In this document: positions 50,812 through 59,342 of the stretch, in pieces
Layout of the letters: each line of letters opens with the position of its first letter
Position numbering within the stretch: position 1 is the stretch's first letter
Assembly (NCBI GenBank): GCA_038227045.1
Contig: JBBRQD010000017.1
Location: 1 to 64,000, forward strand
Source of the DNA: JANXLS01 sp038227045
GTDB lineage: Bacteria > Planctomycetota > SZUA-567 > H5-PLA8
Reading direction: 5' to 3'
Length of the DNA stretch: 64,000 nucleotides
Translations under genes and position numbers: made by a program
The notes under the pieces: generated by a model
What the model was told of the DNA's origin: nothing
Databases searched by the model: none
What the model saw: only the letters and a program-made list of their open reading frames with translations

Positions 50812-52611
50812 CTACTTTGGTTCCCCATTTTTCGGGAGCGGGACGCTCCCGCCACTTTCTCTTTCTTTCAGCAGGTCTCTTAGGAAGCGAATGTTTACGG
50901 CGTATTTCACGTTGCCGACGGTGAAGCGCTTGACTGTCTTTTTGCTTGCGTCCTTCTTGTCGACAACGCTGAGCAGTTCCGTTTCGCTATCGTTCTGGAT
51001 CGCGATCACGCGGCCTTTGGCATCGAAGACCGGGCTGCCTTCATCGTGTGCGCCGACGGCGGTGGTGTGTTCGAGGATGTCGAAGGCGTGATCCTTCGCC
51101 GCGCTGTTGTCAAAACTCACGGTCGAGCTGACCACTCCCATTGAAAGCTTGGCTGACAGAGCTGTATTTTGTGCGCTCGCCGCAAAGGATTTGTATTCTT
51201 CCGGGAAGCCCAGCATGGCGACAGCCTGAGCCGACTGAACACTGTCCAGTTCGGAATCGCTGTACAAGTTCAACGTTGCCGGGAAGCCGTCGAGCTGTTT
51301 TCCGTTGGCGTTCAGGTCCACTTCGAGCACGCCCACGTCGGGACTGCGCCGGCTGCCTTTGGCCAGTGTGAAACCGCCGTGCACGAAGGCTTTCTTGACC
51401 TGATAAGTATGGGGCGATTTATCGCCGCAGACCACCATGATTTGGCCCAGCGGGAACAAGTCCTTGATGGACTGGCTGATGTTTCCGCTGGTGGCGAGCA
51501 GGCCTTGTGCCGCATCAACGGCGAAAGCCGTGCCGATGAGCGTCTGTTCCGTGGCGTTCGTGGCTTTAAACATGACGGCGTAAATGGCTTGCCGGTTGTG
51601 GGCGACGGCTTCGGTGAACGAGTTGGCTCCGCCAGACTGAACCTGCTTATTCTTTTCCTGATAGGCCTTCACATCCTCGTACATTTTTTTCAATGCGGCG
51701 ACTTCCAGTGTAAACGCTTCCTGGGCTTTCCGGGCCTCGGCCGAACCCGATTCGCCACCGGCCTGTTCGAGGCTGACTTGAAGTGCGGCGATTTTACGTT
51801 CCTTCTCGCTCATCGCCTGGGCCATGCTGGCGACGGTCTCGCGGTATTCCTTGATGTTCGACGCGACCGAATCTTTGATGCCGGTTACGGAGTTCACCAC
51901 TCCGTTAATGCCGTCGTCGTGCTTGGATAGGTGCGTCTTGGTGACTGCGATGTCGTCCTTGACGCTGTCGACATCGGTCTTAATGACCCGAATAACGTTA
52001 TCCGTGTCAAAGCTCTTTTTGACGAATACAATGACCACGGCCGAACCCATCACAATCATCGCGGACATGGCCACAACGAAGACCCAGTTGCGGCGGGAGT
52101 ATTCGCGCCGGACTTCGTTCTTGGCTTCCTGGAGCCTGGCCTCAAGCGTAATGAGCCCGATGCCCTGTTTTGCAATCGGCGACTCGCCCAACCGTGCTGC
52201 CGCGTTAGTGTTAGGCACAGGGCTATCGGTGGCAGAAAAAGCGGATGACGTGGGAATTGCGATGAGCGTCGGTTGATAGGTCTTTGGAGCCGGCTTCGGT
52301 AATTTGACGACGATTTCAATGCCTTGAGTGCCGCCGAGTTTCAACAAACTGCCGTCGGAGAGCGCCACTGGCCCGGTGATGCGCTGGTTGTTTACGAACG
52401 TGCCGTTGGTGCTGTCCAGGTCGCGGACATAATACCGGCCGTCTTTCGGCTCGCGGTAAATTTCGCAATGGTGGGCGCTGGCGCGCTCGTCGATGCCGGG
52501 AGTGAGTTTGAGAACATTGTTTTTGTCGCGCCCAATAGGAATGCTGGCATCGCTAAACGTAAACGATTGCCCTGCCAGACTTCCGCTCTGAACAAGCAGT
52601 GTGATGCTCAT
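50812..52611 (-). CDS. FHA membrane protein with degenerate trypsin-like domain
   Basis: This 599-residue protein has an FHA domain (about 5-105; conserved GR at 27-28, SAHH at 46-49, N69-G70), a linker, one membrane helix (about 175-197), a coiled coil (about 205-330) and a trypsin/DegP-like domain (about 345-580). FHA binds phosphothreonine, fitting the Hanks kinases encoded nearby. In the protease part the histidine segment usually TNAHV reads TSGNI, and the serine segment usually GNSGGP reads HDEGSP, so catalysis is probably lost. It may sense or bind peptides outside the cell. ATG 52611 follows AAAGGA. Confidence 0.8.
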   Translation of the reverse strand: MSITLLVQSGSLAGQSFTFSDASIPIGRDKNNVLKLTPGIDERASAHHCEIYREPKDGRYYVRDLDSTNGTFVNNQRITGPVALSDGSLLKLGGTQGIEIVVKLPKPAPKTYQPTLIAIPTSSAFSATDSPVPNTNAAARLGESPIAKQGIGLITLEARLQEAKNEVRREYSRRNWVFVVAMSAMIVMGSAVVIVFVKKSFDTDNVIRVIKTDVDSVKDDIAVTKTHLSKHDDGINGVVNSVTGIKDSVASNIKEYRETVASMAQAMSEKERKIAALQVSLEQAGGESGSAEARKAQEAFTLEVAALKKMYEDVKAYQEKNKQVQSGGANSFTEAVAHNRQAIYAVMFKATNATEQTLIGTAFAVDAAQGLLATSGNISQSIKDLFPLGQIMVVCGDKSPHTYQVKKAFVHGGFTLAKGSRRSPDVGVLEVDLNANGKQLDGFPATLNLYSDSELDSVQSAQAVAMLGFPEEYKSFAASAQNTALSAKLSMGVVSSTVSFDNSAAKDHAFDILEHTTAVGAHDEGSPVFDAKGRVIAIQNDSETELLSVVDKKDASKKTVKRFTVGNVKYAVNIRFLRDLLKERESGGSVPLPKNGEPK

Positions 52612-52684
52612 GTCAAGAGTCCTTTCGTCAAACAGCCGAAGCGAAACGGGACTATCGAACATGTGTATTATACATTAATTCGAG

Positions 52685-53722
52685 CTACTTCTTCTCGATC
52701 ATTCCCATCGCATTTTGCATTTCTTTGAAGTGCTTTTTGACGAGCGTCAAATTCTCTTGTGGAATGGTCTTCAGAAGTTCATCGGTCTGTTTCTTGATCG
52801 CGGCGTCGCCGTCCGCCAGGATCGAGGTGGCTTGAACCAGCGTCTCCAATTCAGCTTTAGTATCCGTTATGGCTTGATCGTTCTCGTCGGCAACCTGCTT
52901 CTTTTCCTCTGGCGTTATGGGAATTTCGGGGTGTGCGGCCTGATTGGCGAATGGAAGTGCTTTTGATTTGCTCTCCGTTTCGGCTTTGCGCGCTTCCTTC
53001 TCCTTGTCGCGGGATTCCTTGGCTGCGGCGCGGGAATTTGTGGCTTCCTCCTTTTTGCCCTTTACATAATCCGCTTTACTGTCCCCGTCAATGTCCGCTG
53101 GCGGCTTCGCGGCCAATGCGTCGGTGGCTTTGGCATCCCCTTCGGATTTTGAGGCCTCTTCGGCTGCCGCTTTGGCTTCGTCAGCGTGGTTTTTTGCCTC
53201 TTCAAGCGCCGCAGTTTCCTGTTCTTTCGCTTGTTTGACCAGGTTTTCGCGCTGTTCCTGATTCAAGACACGCGTTCCGCTTTTGCGTGCACTCTCATAG
53301 GTTGCCAGTTTCGCTTTTGCCGCGGCGATTTCCGCCGCGTTTTTCTTTTTCTGCTCCACGAGGTCCGCCTTGGCCTGGGTCATCGATTCATCGATATACG
53401 CGGCACCCATGGTTTGCGTCGCTGCGCCGGCCAGCCATTCAAATTCGGCTTTTTTAAAACCATTCCTGGTCGTAATGGCGTTCATTTTTTCGTCCATATT
53501 GCCAATAGCGGACAGTGCCCCCAGCCCGGTTTTGCTCCCTTCAATAGCCTTGCTGGCGGCTTTGATATATTGCATCAGTTCTTTCTGCGCGGCAATGTAA
53601 TTCTCCAACTGCTTCTCGGTGAATCGTCCATCCTTCGGCGCGTCCCATTCGGCAGCCTGAAAGGACAGCAACGATGAAAAGAACAGTCCGCAAAGCAATA
53701 CAGCTTTTACCCAATAGCGCAT
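52685..53722 (-). CDS. Secreted Ala/Lys/Glu-rich coiled-coil protein
   Basis: This 345-residue protein has a signal peptide ('WVKAVLLCGLFFSSLLSFQAA'). A helical part (about 30-130) follows, then a long charged coiled coil rich in Ala, Lys and Glu (about 130-265) that contains one acidic loop 'ADIDGDSKADYVKG' resembling a calcium-binding repeat, and a helical end. No family is recognised. It is directly upstream of the FHA gene (73-bp gap) on the same strand, so the two probably share a transcript and may interact outside the membrane through their coiled coils. Confidence 0.65.
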   Translation of the reverse strand: MRYWVKAVLLCGLFFSSLLSFQAAEWDAPKDGRFTEKQLENYIAAQKELMQYIKAASKAIEGSKTGLGALSAIGNMDEKMNAITTRNGFKKAEFEWLAGAATQTMGAAYIDESMTQAKADLVEQKKKNAAEIAAAKAKLATYESARKSGTRVLNQEQRENLVKQAKEQETAALEEAKNHADEAKAAAEEASKSEGDAKATDALAAKPPADIDGDSKADYVKGKKEEATNSRAAAKESRDKEKEARKAETESKSKALPFANQAAHPEIPITPEEKKQVADENDQAITDTKAELETLVQATSILADGDAAIKKQTDELLKTIPQENLTLVKKHFKEMQNAMGMIEKK

Positions 53723-53740
53723 GTATCGTGTGTTCCTCAA

Positions 53741-54031
53741 GAGTTGCGAATGAGCCTAACCTTGGATCGGGCGAACCTCAAGTTGTGAATGAGGCGGCGA
53801 CAGCCTTTTCCGTGACTTAAAGCACGGCCAAGAGTGACACTTTTCAACGGATCTGCCGATTTCTGGCATCCAAAGTGCATTTGGTACGTACAGAGAACGT
53901 GTTGTGGTGGATTCCGCTGCATATTTCGTCGGATTTGTTGAGTTAACCGACGCGCTGCGGGATAAATCATCAAAGACGGGCTGCCCGAATGGTCTGCACC
54001 AAGTGCAATAAGTGTAAGGGGATGTTCAATT
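53741..54031. other. Divergent intergenic region
   Basis: This gap separates divergent genes and should hold promoters for both. A short direct repeat (AGTTGCGAATGAG at about 53741 and AGTTGTGAATGAG at about 53780) is present. No clear -35/-10 pair was found. GGGGA lies upstream of the ATG at 54032. Confidence 0.4.
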
Positions 54032-56038
54032 ATGAAAACGTCACGCTTTCCGGTGATTGCCCCTTTATTGGGATGGACGGCACTCGTCGCCATCGTCGGA
54101 GCGGTGTGTGTCTGGCCCGCGTCCGACAGAGTGGCCAATGCCGAATCGGATGTCCAAGGGACGCCGACGTTTCCAATCAAGAATCCGATCGATAAATTCG
54201 TCCTGTTAAAACTTCAGAGCGAAAAAATCGACCCCTCCGGCCCTTGCAGCGACGAAGAATTTTTGCGGCGCGTGTACTTGGACATCTGCGGCACGGTTCC
54301 GCCCCTTGCGGAAGTCAAAACCTACTTATTGGATCGTTCCGCCGAAAAGCGCCTCAAGTTGGTGGACCGATTGTTGAAGAACGAACGCTACGGCGCGCAT
54401 TGGTCGGTGATGTGGAGCGATCTGTTGCGCGAGCACAGCAATTCGCGCCCGCAGGAAGGCACTGAACGCGGTTCGTACCGCGACTGGCTTCAGGATTCGT
54501 TGAATAAGAACACGCCCTATGACGTATTCTGCAAATCGCTGGTCGATGCGGTTGGCACGGCGGAAGAGGATGGAGCCGTCAATTTTTATCTGCGCGATTC
54601 GGGCGGCGGAAACAATCTGGATAAAATCGAATCGGTCAACAACGTCAGCACCGTGTTCATGGGCTCGCGCATGGCCTGCGCACAGTGCCACGATCATCCC
54701 TTCGACAAATGGACACAGGCCGATTTTCATTCGCTGGTGGCCTTCTTCGCGCGCACCACCGTCTCCATCGATCCGTGGGCTACATTGGTGAAAGTTGAGA
54801 ACAGCAAACGCTTGCCGGCGAATGCGAAAACGATTCTCGAACCGTATTTTAAAGAAGCGCACGAAAAGCTTGCGGCTGAAAAAGCCAATTTCAAAAAGGG
54901 CGTGGAACTCGCCGATGCCGGCCAGGGCATGATGGCGATGGGCATGATGGATACTCTGAAACTGCTGCAGCGCGGCGGAGCGTTATTCAAGGAACTCGAA
55001 GCGAAACTTACGCCTGCCGAAACCGTGATCATGACGCAGTTGCTGCTCAATGGCGGTGTGCGCAAAATTTCCGAACGGCCAATGGGCGAATACCGCATGC
55101 CGACCGAAGGCGACGGACAGGTGAAGAACGGCAAGGGTTCGGGCGAAATCATGGAAGCGAAATTCGCCTGGGATCCGAGCAAAAAGGCTGCGGGCAACGG
55201 TTCGCGGCGGACAGTGCTTGCGGAGTACGTGATCGGCAGCCGGCGCTTCGCGCAGGTGCAGGTCAACCGCATCTGGGCGAAGATGTTCGGGCACGGCATC
55301 GTCGATCCGATCGACGATTTCCGCGAAAAGAACCCCCCGTCGAATTCGGAATTGCTCGAATTCCTGACCGACGAATTCATGACCTCGAAATACGACAACA
55401 AGCACATGATCGAACTGATTGCGCTCTCGAGCACTTACCAGCGTTCCTCCATGCCAACGACCAGCAATCGCAGCGACACGACACTGTTCTCGCACGCGTA
55501 CATCCGCCGCCTGACCGCCGAACAGACCTTCGATTCGCTGCTCGTCTGCACGGGCAAGAACAACGGCATGACCGAAGGCCAGGCATACGGAATGGGCATG
55601 GGCCGCGAAGCGATTGGCAACAAGATCATGGACGCGATGACCGGTCAAAAGAGCAAGTCGATGCAATGGGCGGTGGATTTGCCGACGCCGGCGCAGCCGT
55701 CCTCGTTCATGGCCGCCTTCAACCAGCCCGACCGCAATTCGACTGTCTGCAAACGCGACGAATCGGGTTCGATCACCCAGGCGCTGGAGATGATGAACGG
55801 CGACCGCGTGGATGGCGCGATCAAGGCCTCGCCGCTGATCAAACAAATCCTCGATTCGAAACTCAATCCGACGCAAGCCGCGCAGGAGTTGTTCCTGTCG
55901 GTGCTCACGCGCAACCCGACTCAGCACGAGCTTTCAACGGTGCTCTACCAATTGCATGCCACCAATCCGACGCGCGAATGGATTGAGGACACTTACTGGG
56001 CTTTGTTGAATACGCGCGAATTTACGTATGTCAGATAA
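54032..56038 (+). CDS. DUF1549/DUF1553 protein with heme c motif
   Basis: This 668-residue exported protein has a signal anchor (about 10-30), then DUF1549: 'PIDKFVLLKLQSEKIDPSGPCSDEEFLRRVYLDICGTVPP', 'LLKNERYGAHWSVMWSDLLRE' and a CAQCH motif (Cys216, Cys219, His220) in 'GSRMACAQCHDHPFDKWTQADFHSL', which could hold a covalent heme. DUF1553 follows: 'RRTVLAEYVIGSRRFAQVQVNRIWAKMFGHGIVDPIDDFREKNPPSN', 'HMIELIALSSTYQRSS' and 'MNGDRVDGAI'. These proteins are a hallmark of planctomycetes and come paired with DUF1501, as here (36-bp gap). Function is unknown; a role in glycan or sulfated polymer breakdown has been suggested for the families. Confidence 0.92.
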   Translation: MKTSRFPVIAPLLGWTALVAIVGAVCVWPASDRVANAESDVQGTPTFPIKNPIDKFVLLKLQSEKIDPSGPCSDEEFLRRVYLDICGTVPPLAEVKTYLLDRSAEKRLKLVDRLLKNERYGAHWSVMWSDLLREHSNSRPQEGTERGSYRDWLQDSLNKNTPYDVFCKSLVDAVGTAEEDGAVNFYLRDSGGGNNLDKIESVNNVSTVFMGSRMACAQCHDHPFDKWTQADFHSLVAFFARTTVSIDPWATLVKVENSKRLPANAKTILEPYFKEAHEKLAAEKANFKKGVELADAGQGMMAMGMMDTLKLLQRGGALFKELEAKLTPAETVIMTQLLLNGGVRKISERPMGEYRMPTEGDGQVKNGKGSGEIMEAKFAWDPSKKAAGNGSRRTVLAEYVIGSRRFAQVQVNRIWAKMFGHGIVDPIDDFREKNPPSNSELLEFLTDEFMTSKYDNKHMIELIALSSTYQRSSMPTTSNRSDTTLFSHAYIRRLTAEQTFDSLLVCTGKNNGMTEGQAYGMGMGREAIGNKIMDAMTGQKSKSMQWAVDLPTPAQPSSFMAAFNQPDRNSTVCKRDESGSITQALEMMNGDRVDGAIKASPLIKQILDSKLNPTQAAQELFLSVLTRNPTQHELSTVLYQLHATNPTREWIEDTYWALLNTREFTYVR

Positions 56039-56074
56039 AGTTTGAACGTTAAACGTTGGACAAGGAGTTCAATC

Positions 56075-57391
56075 ATGAATCGACCCATGGCTACTGGAAT
56101 AAGCAAAGGCGTTGTGGACTGCGACGGGAAGTCCGGTTTGAGCCGCCGTTCGGCGCTGAAGGCCGGCGCGATCGGATTCCTGGGCATGAATCTGGTGGAC
56201 ATGCTGCGCTCGACGGTGCTGGCCGCGCCGAACGACATGGCCCAATGCGATTCGGTGATTCTGTTGTGGCTGGCTGGCGGCCCCAGTCACATCGACACGT
56301 GGGATCCGAAGCCGGGGCAGTCCACTGGCGGACCCTTTAAGGCGATCAACACGAGCGCGACGGGCATTCAGCTCAGCGAACACATGCCCAACGTTGCGCG
56401 CAACATGAAATACTGCTCGCTGATCCGCTCCATGTCCAGCAAGGAAGGCGCGCACGAACGCGCGACGTACGAGATGCACACCGGCTACAAGCCGCTGGCG
56501 AGCATCGGCCATCCGAGCATCGGGTCGCTGGTCGTGCAGCAGAAGGGCAAGAAGAATCCGGAGATTCCGGCGTACGTGTCCGTGGGCAATGCGTCGTTCG
56601 GCGCCGGATTCCTGGGCAGCCAGTTCGCGCCGTTCTACATTGGCGACATAAACAATCCCGACCGCAACCTGGTCTTCCCGAAAGGCGTGGACGACGCGCG
56701 CTTCAAACGCCGCGTGGACATGCTGAAGGAAGTCGACAAGGAATTCAGCCACCAGGACCGTGACAACACGGTCAAGGAATATGCGAACTACTACCGCGAC
56801 GCGATCAAAATGATGTACTCCAGTTCGGTCGACGCGTTCAACTTGAAAGGCGCCGGCGGCGAAAAGCCGGAGACGATCAAAGCGTACGGCGACAACAATT
56901 TCGGTCGCTCGGTGCTGATGGCGCGCCGGCTGGTGGAGCGCGGCGTGCGCTTTGTCGAATGTTCGCTGGGCGGCTGGGACAACCATCAGAAATGTTTCGA
57001 CGCCGTTGAGAAAAACCTGAACACGCTCGACCCGGCGCTGGGCAACCTGATCGAAGATTTGAACGCGCGCGGCTTGCTCAAGCGGACGATGGTTGTCTGC
57101 ACGGGCGAATTCGGGCGCACGCCGAAGATCAACGCCAACGATGGCCGCGACCACTATCCGCGCTGTTTCTCGACATTCGTCGCGGGCGGCGGAATCAAGC
57201 AGGGTTTCGTCTACGGCAAGAGCAATGAAACCGGCGCGGAACCGAAAGAAAACCCGGTCACGATCGGCGACTTGCACGGCACGATCTTCGAGGCGCTGGG
57301 CGTCGATTATACGAAAGAAAATCAAACCCCTCAGGGCCGCCCGATACGCGTCGTCGACAAAGGCAAGGCGATCAAGGATTTGTTGGCGTAA
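56075..57391 (+). CDS. DUF1501 protein with twin-arginine signal, DUF1549/1553 partner
   Basis: This 438-residue protein starts with a Tat-type signal ('SRRSALKAGAIGFLGMNLVDML') and continues with DUF1501 motifs: 'CDSVILLWLAGGPSHIDTWDPKPGQ', 'MSSKEGAHERATYEMHTGYKPLASIGHPSIGSLVVQQ', 'EFGRTPKINANDGRDHYPRCFSTFVAGGGIKQGFVYGKS' and 'VTIGDLHGTIFEALGVDYTKENQTPQGRPIRVVDKGKAI'. The fold is that of alkaline phosphatases and sulfatases. AAGGAG lies upstream of ATG 56075, so that start is preferred to TTG 56042. A strong terminator follows at 57432. Confidence 0.92.
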   Translation: MNRPMATGISKGVVDCDGKSGLSRRSALKAGAIGFLGMNLVDMLRSTVLAAPNDMAQCDSVILLWLAGGPSHIDTWDPKPGQSTGGPFKAINTSATGIQLSEHMPNVARNMKYCSLIRSMSSKEGAHERATYEMHTGYKPLASIGHPSIGSLVVQQKGKKNPEIPAYVSVGNASFGAGFLGSQFAPFYIGDINNPDRNLVFPKGVDDARFKRRVDMLKEVDKEFSHQDRDNTVKEYANYYRDAIKMMYSSSVDAFNLKGAGGEKPETIKAYGDNNFGRSVLMARRLVERGVRFVECSLGGWDNHQKCFDAVEKNLNTLDPALGNLIEDLNARGLLKRTMVVCTGEFGRTPKINANDGRDHYPRCFSTFVAGGGIKQGFVYGKSNETGAEPKENPVTIGDLHGTIFEALGVDYTKENQTPQGRPIRVVDKGKAIKDLLA

Positions 57392-57392
57392 C

Positions 57393-57429
57393 GGCGGTTG
57401 AAGGTTTAAAAGTTGAAGGTTGAAAGTTA
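57393..57429 (+). repeat. GGTTGAA heptamer array
   Basis: GGTTGAAGGTTTAAAAGTTGAAGG and a final GTTGAAAGTT follow the DUF1501 stop. Same unit as at 8981-9022 and 40564-40592; here and at 40564 it directly precedes an intrinsic terminator. Confidence 0.65.
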
Positions 57430-57431
57430 TT

Positions 57432-57463
57432 GGCCCGGAGAGCGATCTCCGGGCCGCTTTTTT
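57432..57463 (+). terminator. Rho-independent terminator
   Basis: GGCCCGGAG (57432-57440) pairs with CTCCGGGCC (57447-57455), followed by GC and six T. It ends the DUF1549/1553-DUF1501 transcript. Confidence 0.9.
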
Positions 57464-58298
57464 ATTTTCCGTAATAATCGAACCAGCTCCGGGCTGTCTC
57501 AATAAGCCGCACGCGATGCAGTTCGACTTTTCCGCCGTCCCGGCATGAAGGAATCTTTTTGTCGATCAGGTTCCAGATTACAATGGCGATATTCTCCGCC
57601 GTCGCGGGCGCTTCTTTGAAAAAATCGGTGTCGAGATTCAGGTGCTTGTGATCGAATCGCGTGTCGATTTCCGCGTCGAGCAGCGTTTCGAATTTGCCGA
57701 GATCGATGGCGATGCCGGTGCGCGCATCCGGCTCGCCGCGCACGGTCACTTCCACCACGTAGTTGTGCCCGTGACCGTGCGGGTTGTTGCATTTGCCATA
57801 GACGGCCCAGTTCTCCGCTTCGGAGAGTTTCTCCGAATGCAGGCGGTGCGACGCCGAAAATTCGATGGAACGGGTGAGATAAACCATCGCCGGATTTTCT
57901 CCAAAAATTTCGACCGACATGCCCGGATGTTCCTCCAGCCGCATCGACACGTGCCGTGCCGCGCCGATTGATTCGGGGATACGCGCCCAGAGCACCTGCG
58001 CCAGCCGTTCGGTGGTCGGCACGCTTTCCGCGAATTCCGGCACGGATTCGTTCAGCATCCGATGATCAATGGTCGCGAGAAGTTTTTTCAATTCCAGGTC
58101 GACGGTCTTGATGTTCACCACCATGCCATCGATGGGATCGACCGGTCCGCGCACGCTCAGTTCCAGCACATAATTGTGCCCATGGCCGCTGGGTTCAGCC
58201 GCGACGCCAAAAAGAGCCTTCAATTCCGCCGGAGACAGGCCGCCTCCGCGGTACACATGTCCGGCAAAGAACGACACTTTTCGCGTTAACGTCAGCAT
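57462..58298 (-). CDS. Tandem 6-pyruvoyltetrahydropterin synthase / QueD-fold protein
   Basis: This 278-residue protein contains two T-fold domains in one chain. Domain 2 (about 140-278) looks catalytically complete and close to eukaryotic PTPS: zinc ligands His151, His176, His178 in 'SASHRLH' and 'GKCNNPHGHGHNY', catalytic Cys170 and 'DHKHLN'. Domain 1 (about 1-135) keeps zinc-type histidines (His14, His39, His41) and 'DHRMLNE' but has Ala33 where the catalytic Cys should be. A dimer of such chains could replace the usual hexamer. Products may be tetrahydropterin or, with QueG at 22.6 kb, a queuosine intermediate. Confidence 0.88.
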   Translation of the reverse strand: MLTLTRKVSFFAGHVYRGGGLSPAELKALFGVAAEPSGHGHNYVLELSVRGPVDPIDGMVVNIKTVDLELKKLLATIDHRMLNESVPEFAESVPTTERLAQVLWARIPESIGAARHVSMRLEEHPGMSVEIFGENPAMVYLTRSIEFSASHRLHSEKLSEAENWAVYGKCNNPHGHGHNYVVEVTVRGEPDARTGIAIDLGKFETLLDAEIDTRFDHKHLNLDTDFFKEAPATAENIAIVIWNLIDKKIPSCRDGGKVELHRVRLIETARSWFDYYGK

Positions 58299-58321
58299 GA
58301 CGATTGGAACCTGTGGAAGAC

Positions 58322-59224
58322 CTACTTCGATTCGACCAATTCAATCGTCAGGTTCTCGAACTTCGCGGCGGTGGCCTGGCGCGCGGTAAGCAGATCGTTG
58401 AGTAGCTTTTGATAGGCGTCGGCGTCTTGCTGCGATTTTAGCGACGCTTCAAGGTACGCGGAACTGAGTGCTTTGCGCTCGTTGATGTTCAACACGCCGT
58501 CTTTGTCGACATCGAATCCTTTGATAATCAGCGCGCCGGTTGTCGCGTCTTTTGAATTCGCGCCGGCCGTCATCGCGGCCGCGGCGTCGGCGGGGAGCGC
58601 CTTCGCAGCTTCGACTTCGGCGATCGTAATATAGCCGTCTGCATCGTTGTCGACCGGAATGAAAAGCCGTTGCGTCGCAAAGAAAATGTACGCCATGTCG
58701 CGGTACGATTCCGAGGTCGTCTTGCCGTTGTTGTCGCGGTCGAGTTTGGTTAACGCCTCGACCACGCTGGTCGCCAGAACCGTGCGCATTTTATAGACTT
58801 CGACCAAGCGCCGGTACATTTCGATTTCAGGCACCTGAAACTCCAGCTTCATGTGAATCGATCGCGTCTTTTTTTCACCGGGGGCCTGGGAGTCGAACAG
58901 CGTCCCGAGCGCTTTATCGTAGAGTTGTTTTCGGCGCACGCGCTCCTTGTCTTCCACATCCTTCGATTCCTGCTCGGCGATCAATTTCTGCTTCAAGAGC
59001 ACGATTTCAACGCGTGCCTTGGTCTCTTTTTTCATCATCAATTCCTGCACCCATTTGCTGGATGCATTCTTGGAATCACCGCTGCCAACGACCGTGGCAA
59101 TCGTGGGCACTTTCGGCAGCGCCTGCAAGATCGCTTCGTCCGCGGGCCTGGTCGTCTCAGCGCTTGTCGCGCGTGCACACGCACCCAACAGTAAAAGCAA
59201 GGGAATTAATGTCAGCCGAGTCAT
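58322..59224 (-). CDS. EF-hand lipoprotein
   Basis: This 300-residue protein has a lipoprotein signal with lipobox LGAC (Cys16), a helical charged part (about 55-115), and three calcium-loop motifs: 'DRDNNGKTTSES' (from 162), 'DNDADGYITIAE' (from 192) and 'DVDKDGVLNINE' (from 238). The loops fit EF-hands, the first less regular. A long C-terminal helix follows. Calcium-dependent binding at the membrane surface is inferred; no enzyme motif is seen. ATG 59224 follows GGAGGA. It is 23 bp upstream of the PTPS gene. Confidence 0.8.
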   Translation of the reverse strand: MTRLTLIPLLLLLGACARATSAETTRPADEAILQALPKVPTIATVVGSGDSKNASSKWVQELMMKKETKARVEIVLLKQKLIAEQESKDVEDKERVRRKQLYDKALGTLFDSQAPGEKKTRSIHMKLEFQVPEIEMYRRLVEVYKMRTVLATSVVEALTKLDRDNNGKTTSESYRDMAYIFFATQRLFIPVDNDADGYITIAEVEAAKALPADAAAAMTAGANSKDATTGALIIKGFDVDKDGVLNINERKALSSAYLEASLKSQQDADAYQKLLNDLLTARQATAAKFENLTIELVESK

Positions 59225-59342
59225 TCGAAAATCCTCCAACAGGTCACCACTCTCATTGTGCATTAAAACGGTAAAAAGTCAACGACCTACAGATACAGAA
59301 TAGATCCGCAAGAGCGGAATCCGAGTATATCAACTCGATCAT

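Noticed and set aside
56069..57502. 477-codon frame antisense to the DUF1501 gene
   Set aside because: Shadow of a certain gene and runs through the terminator at 57432.
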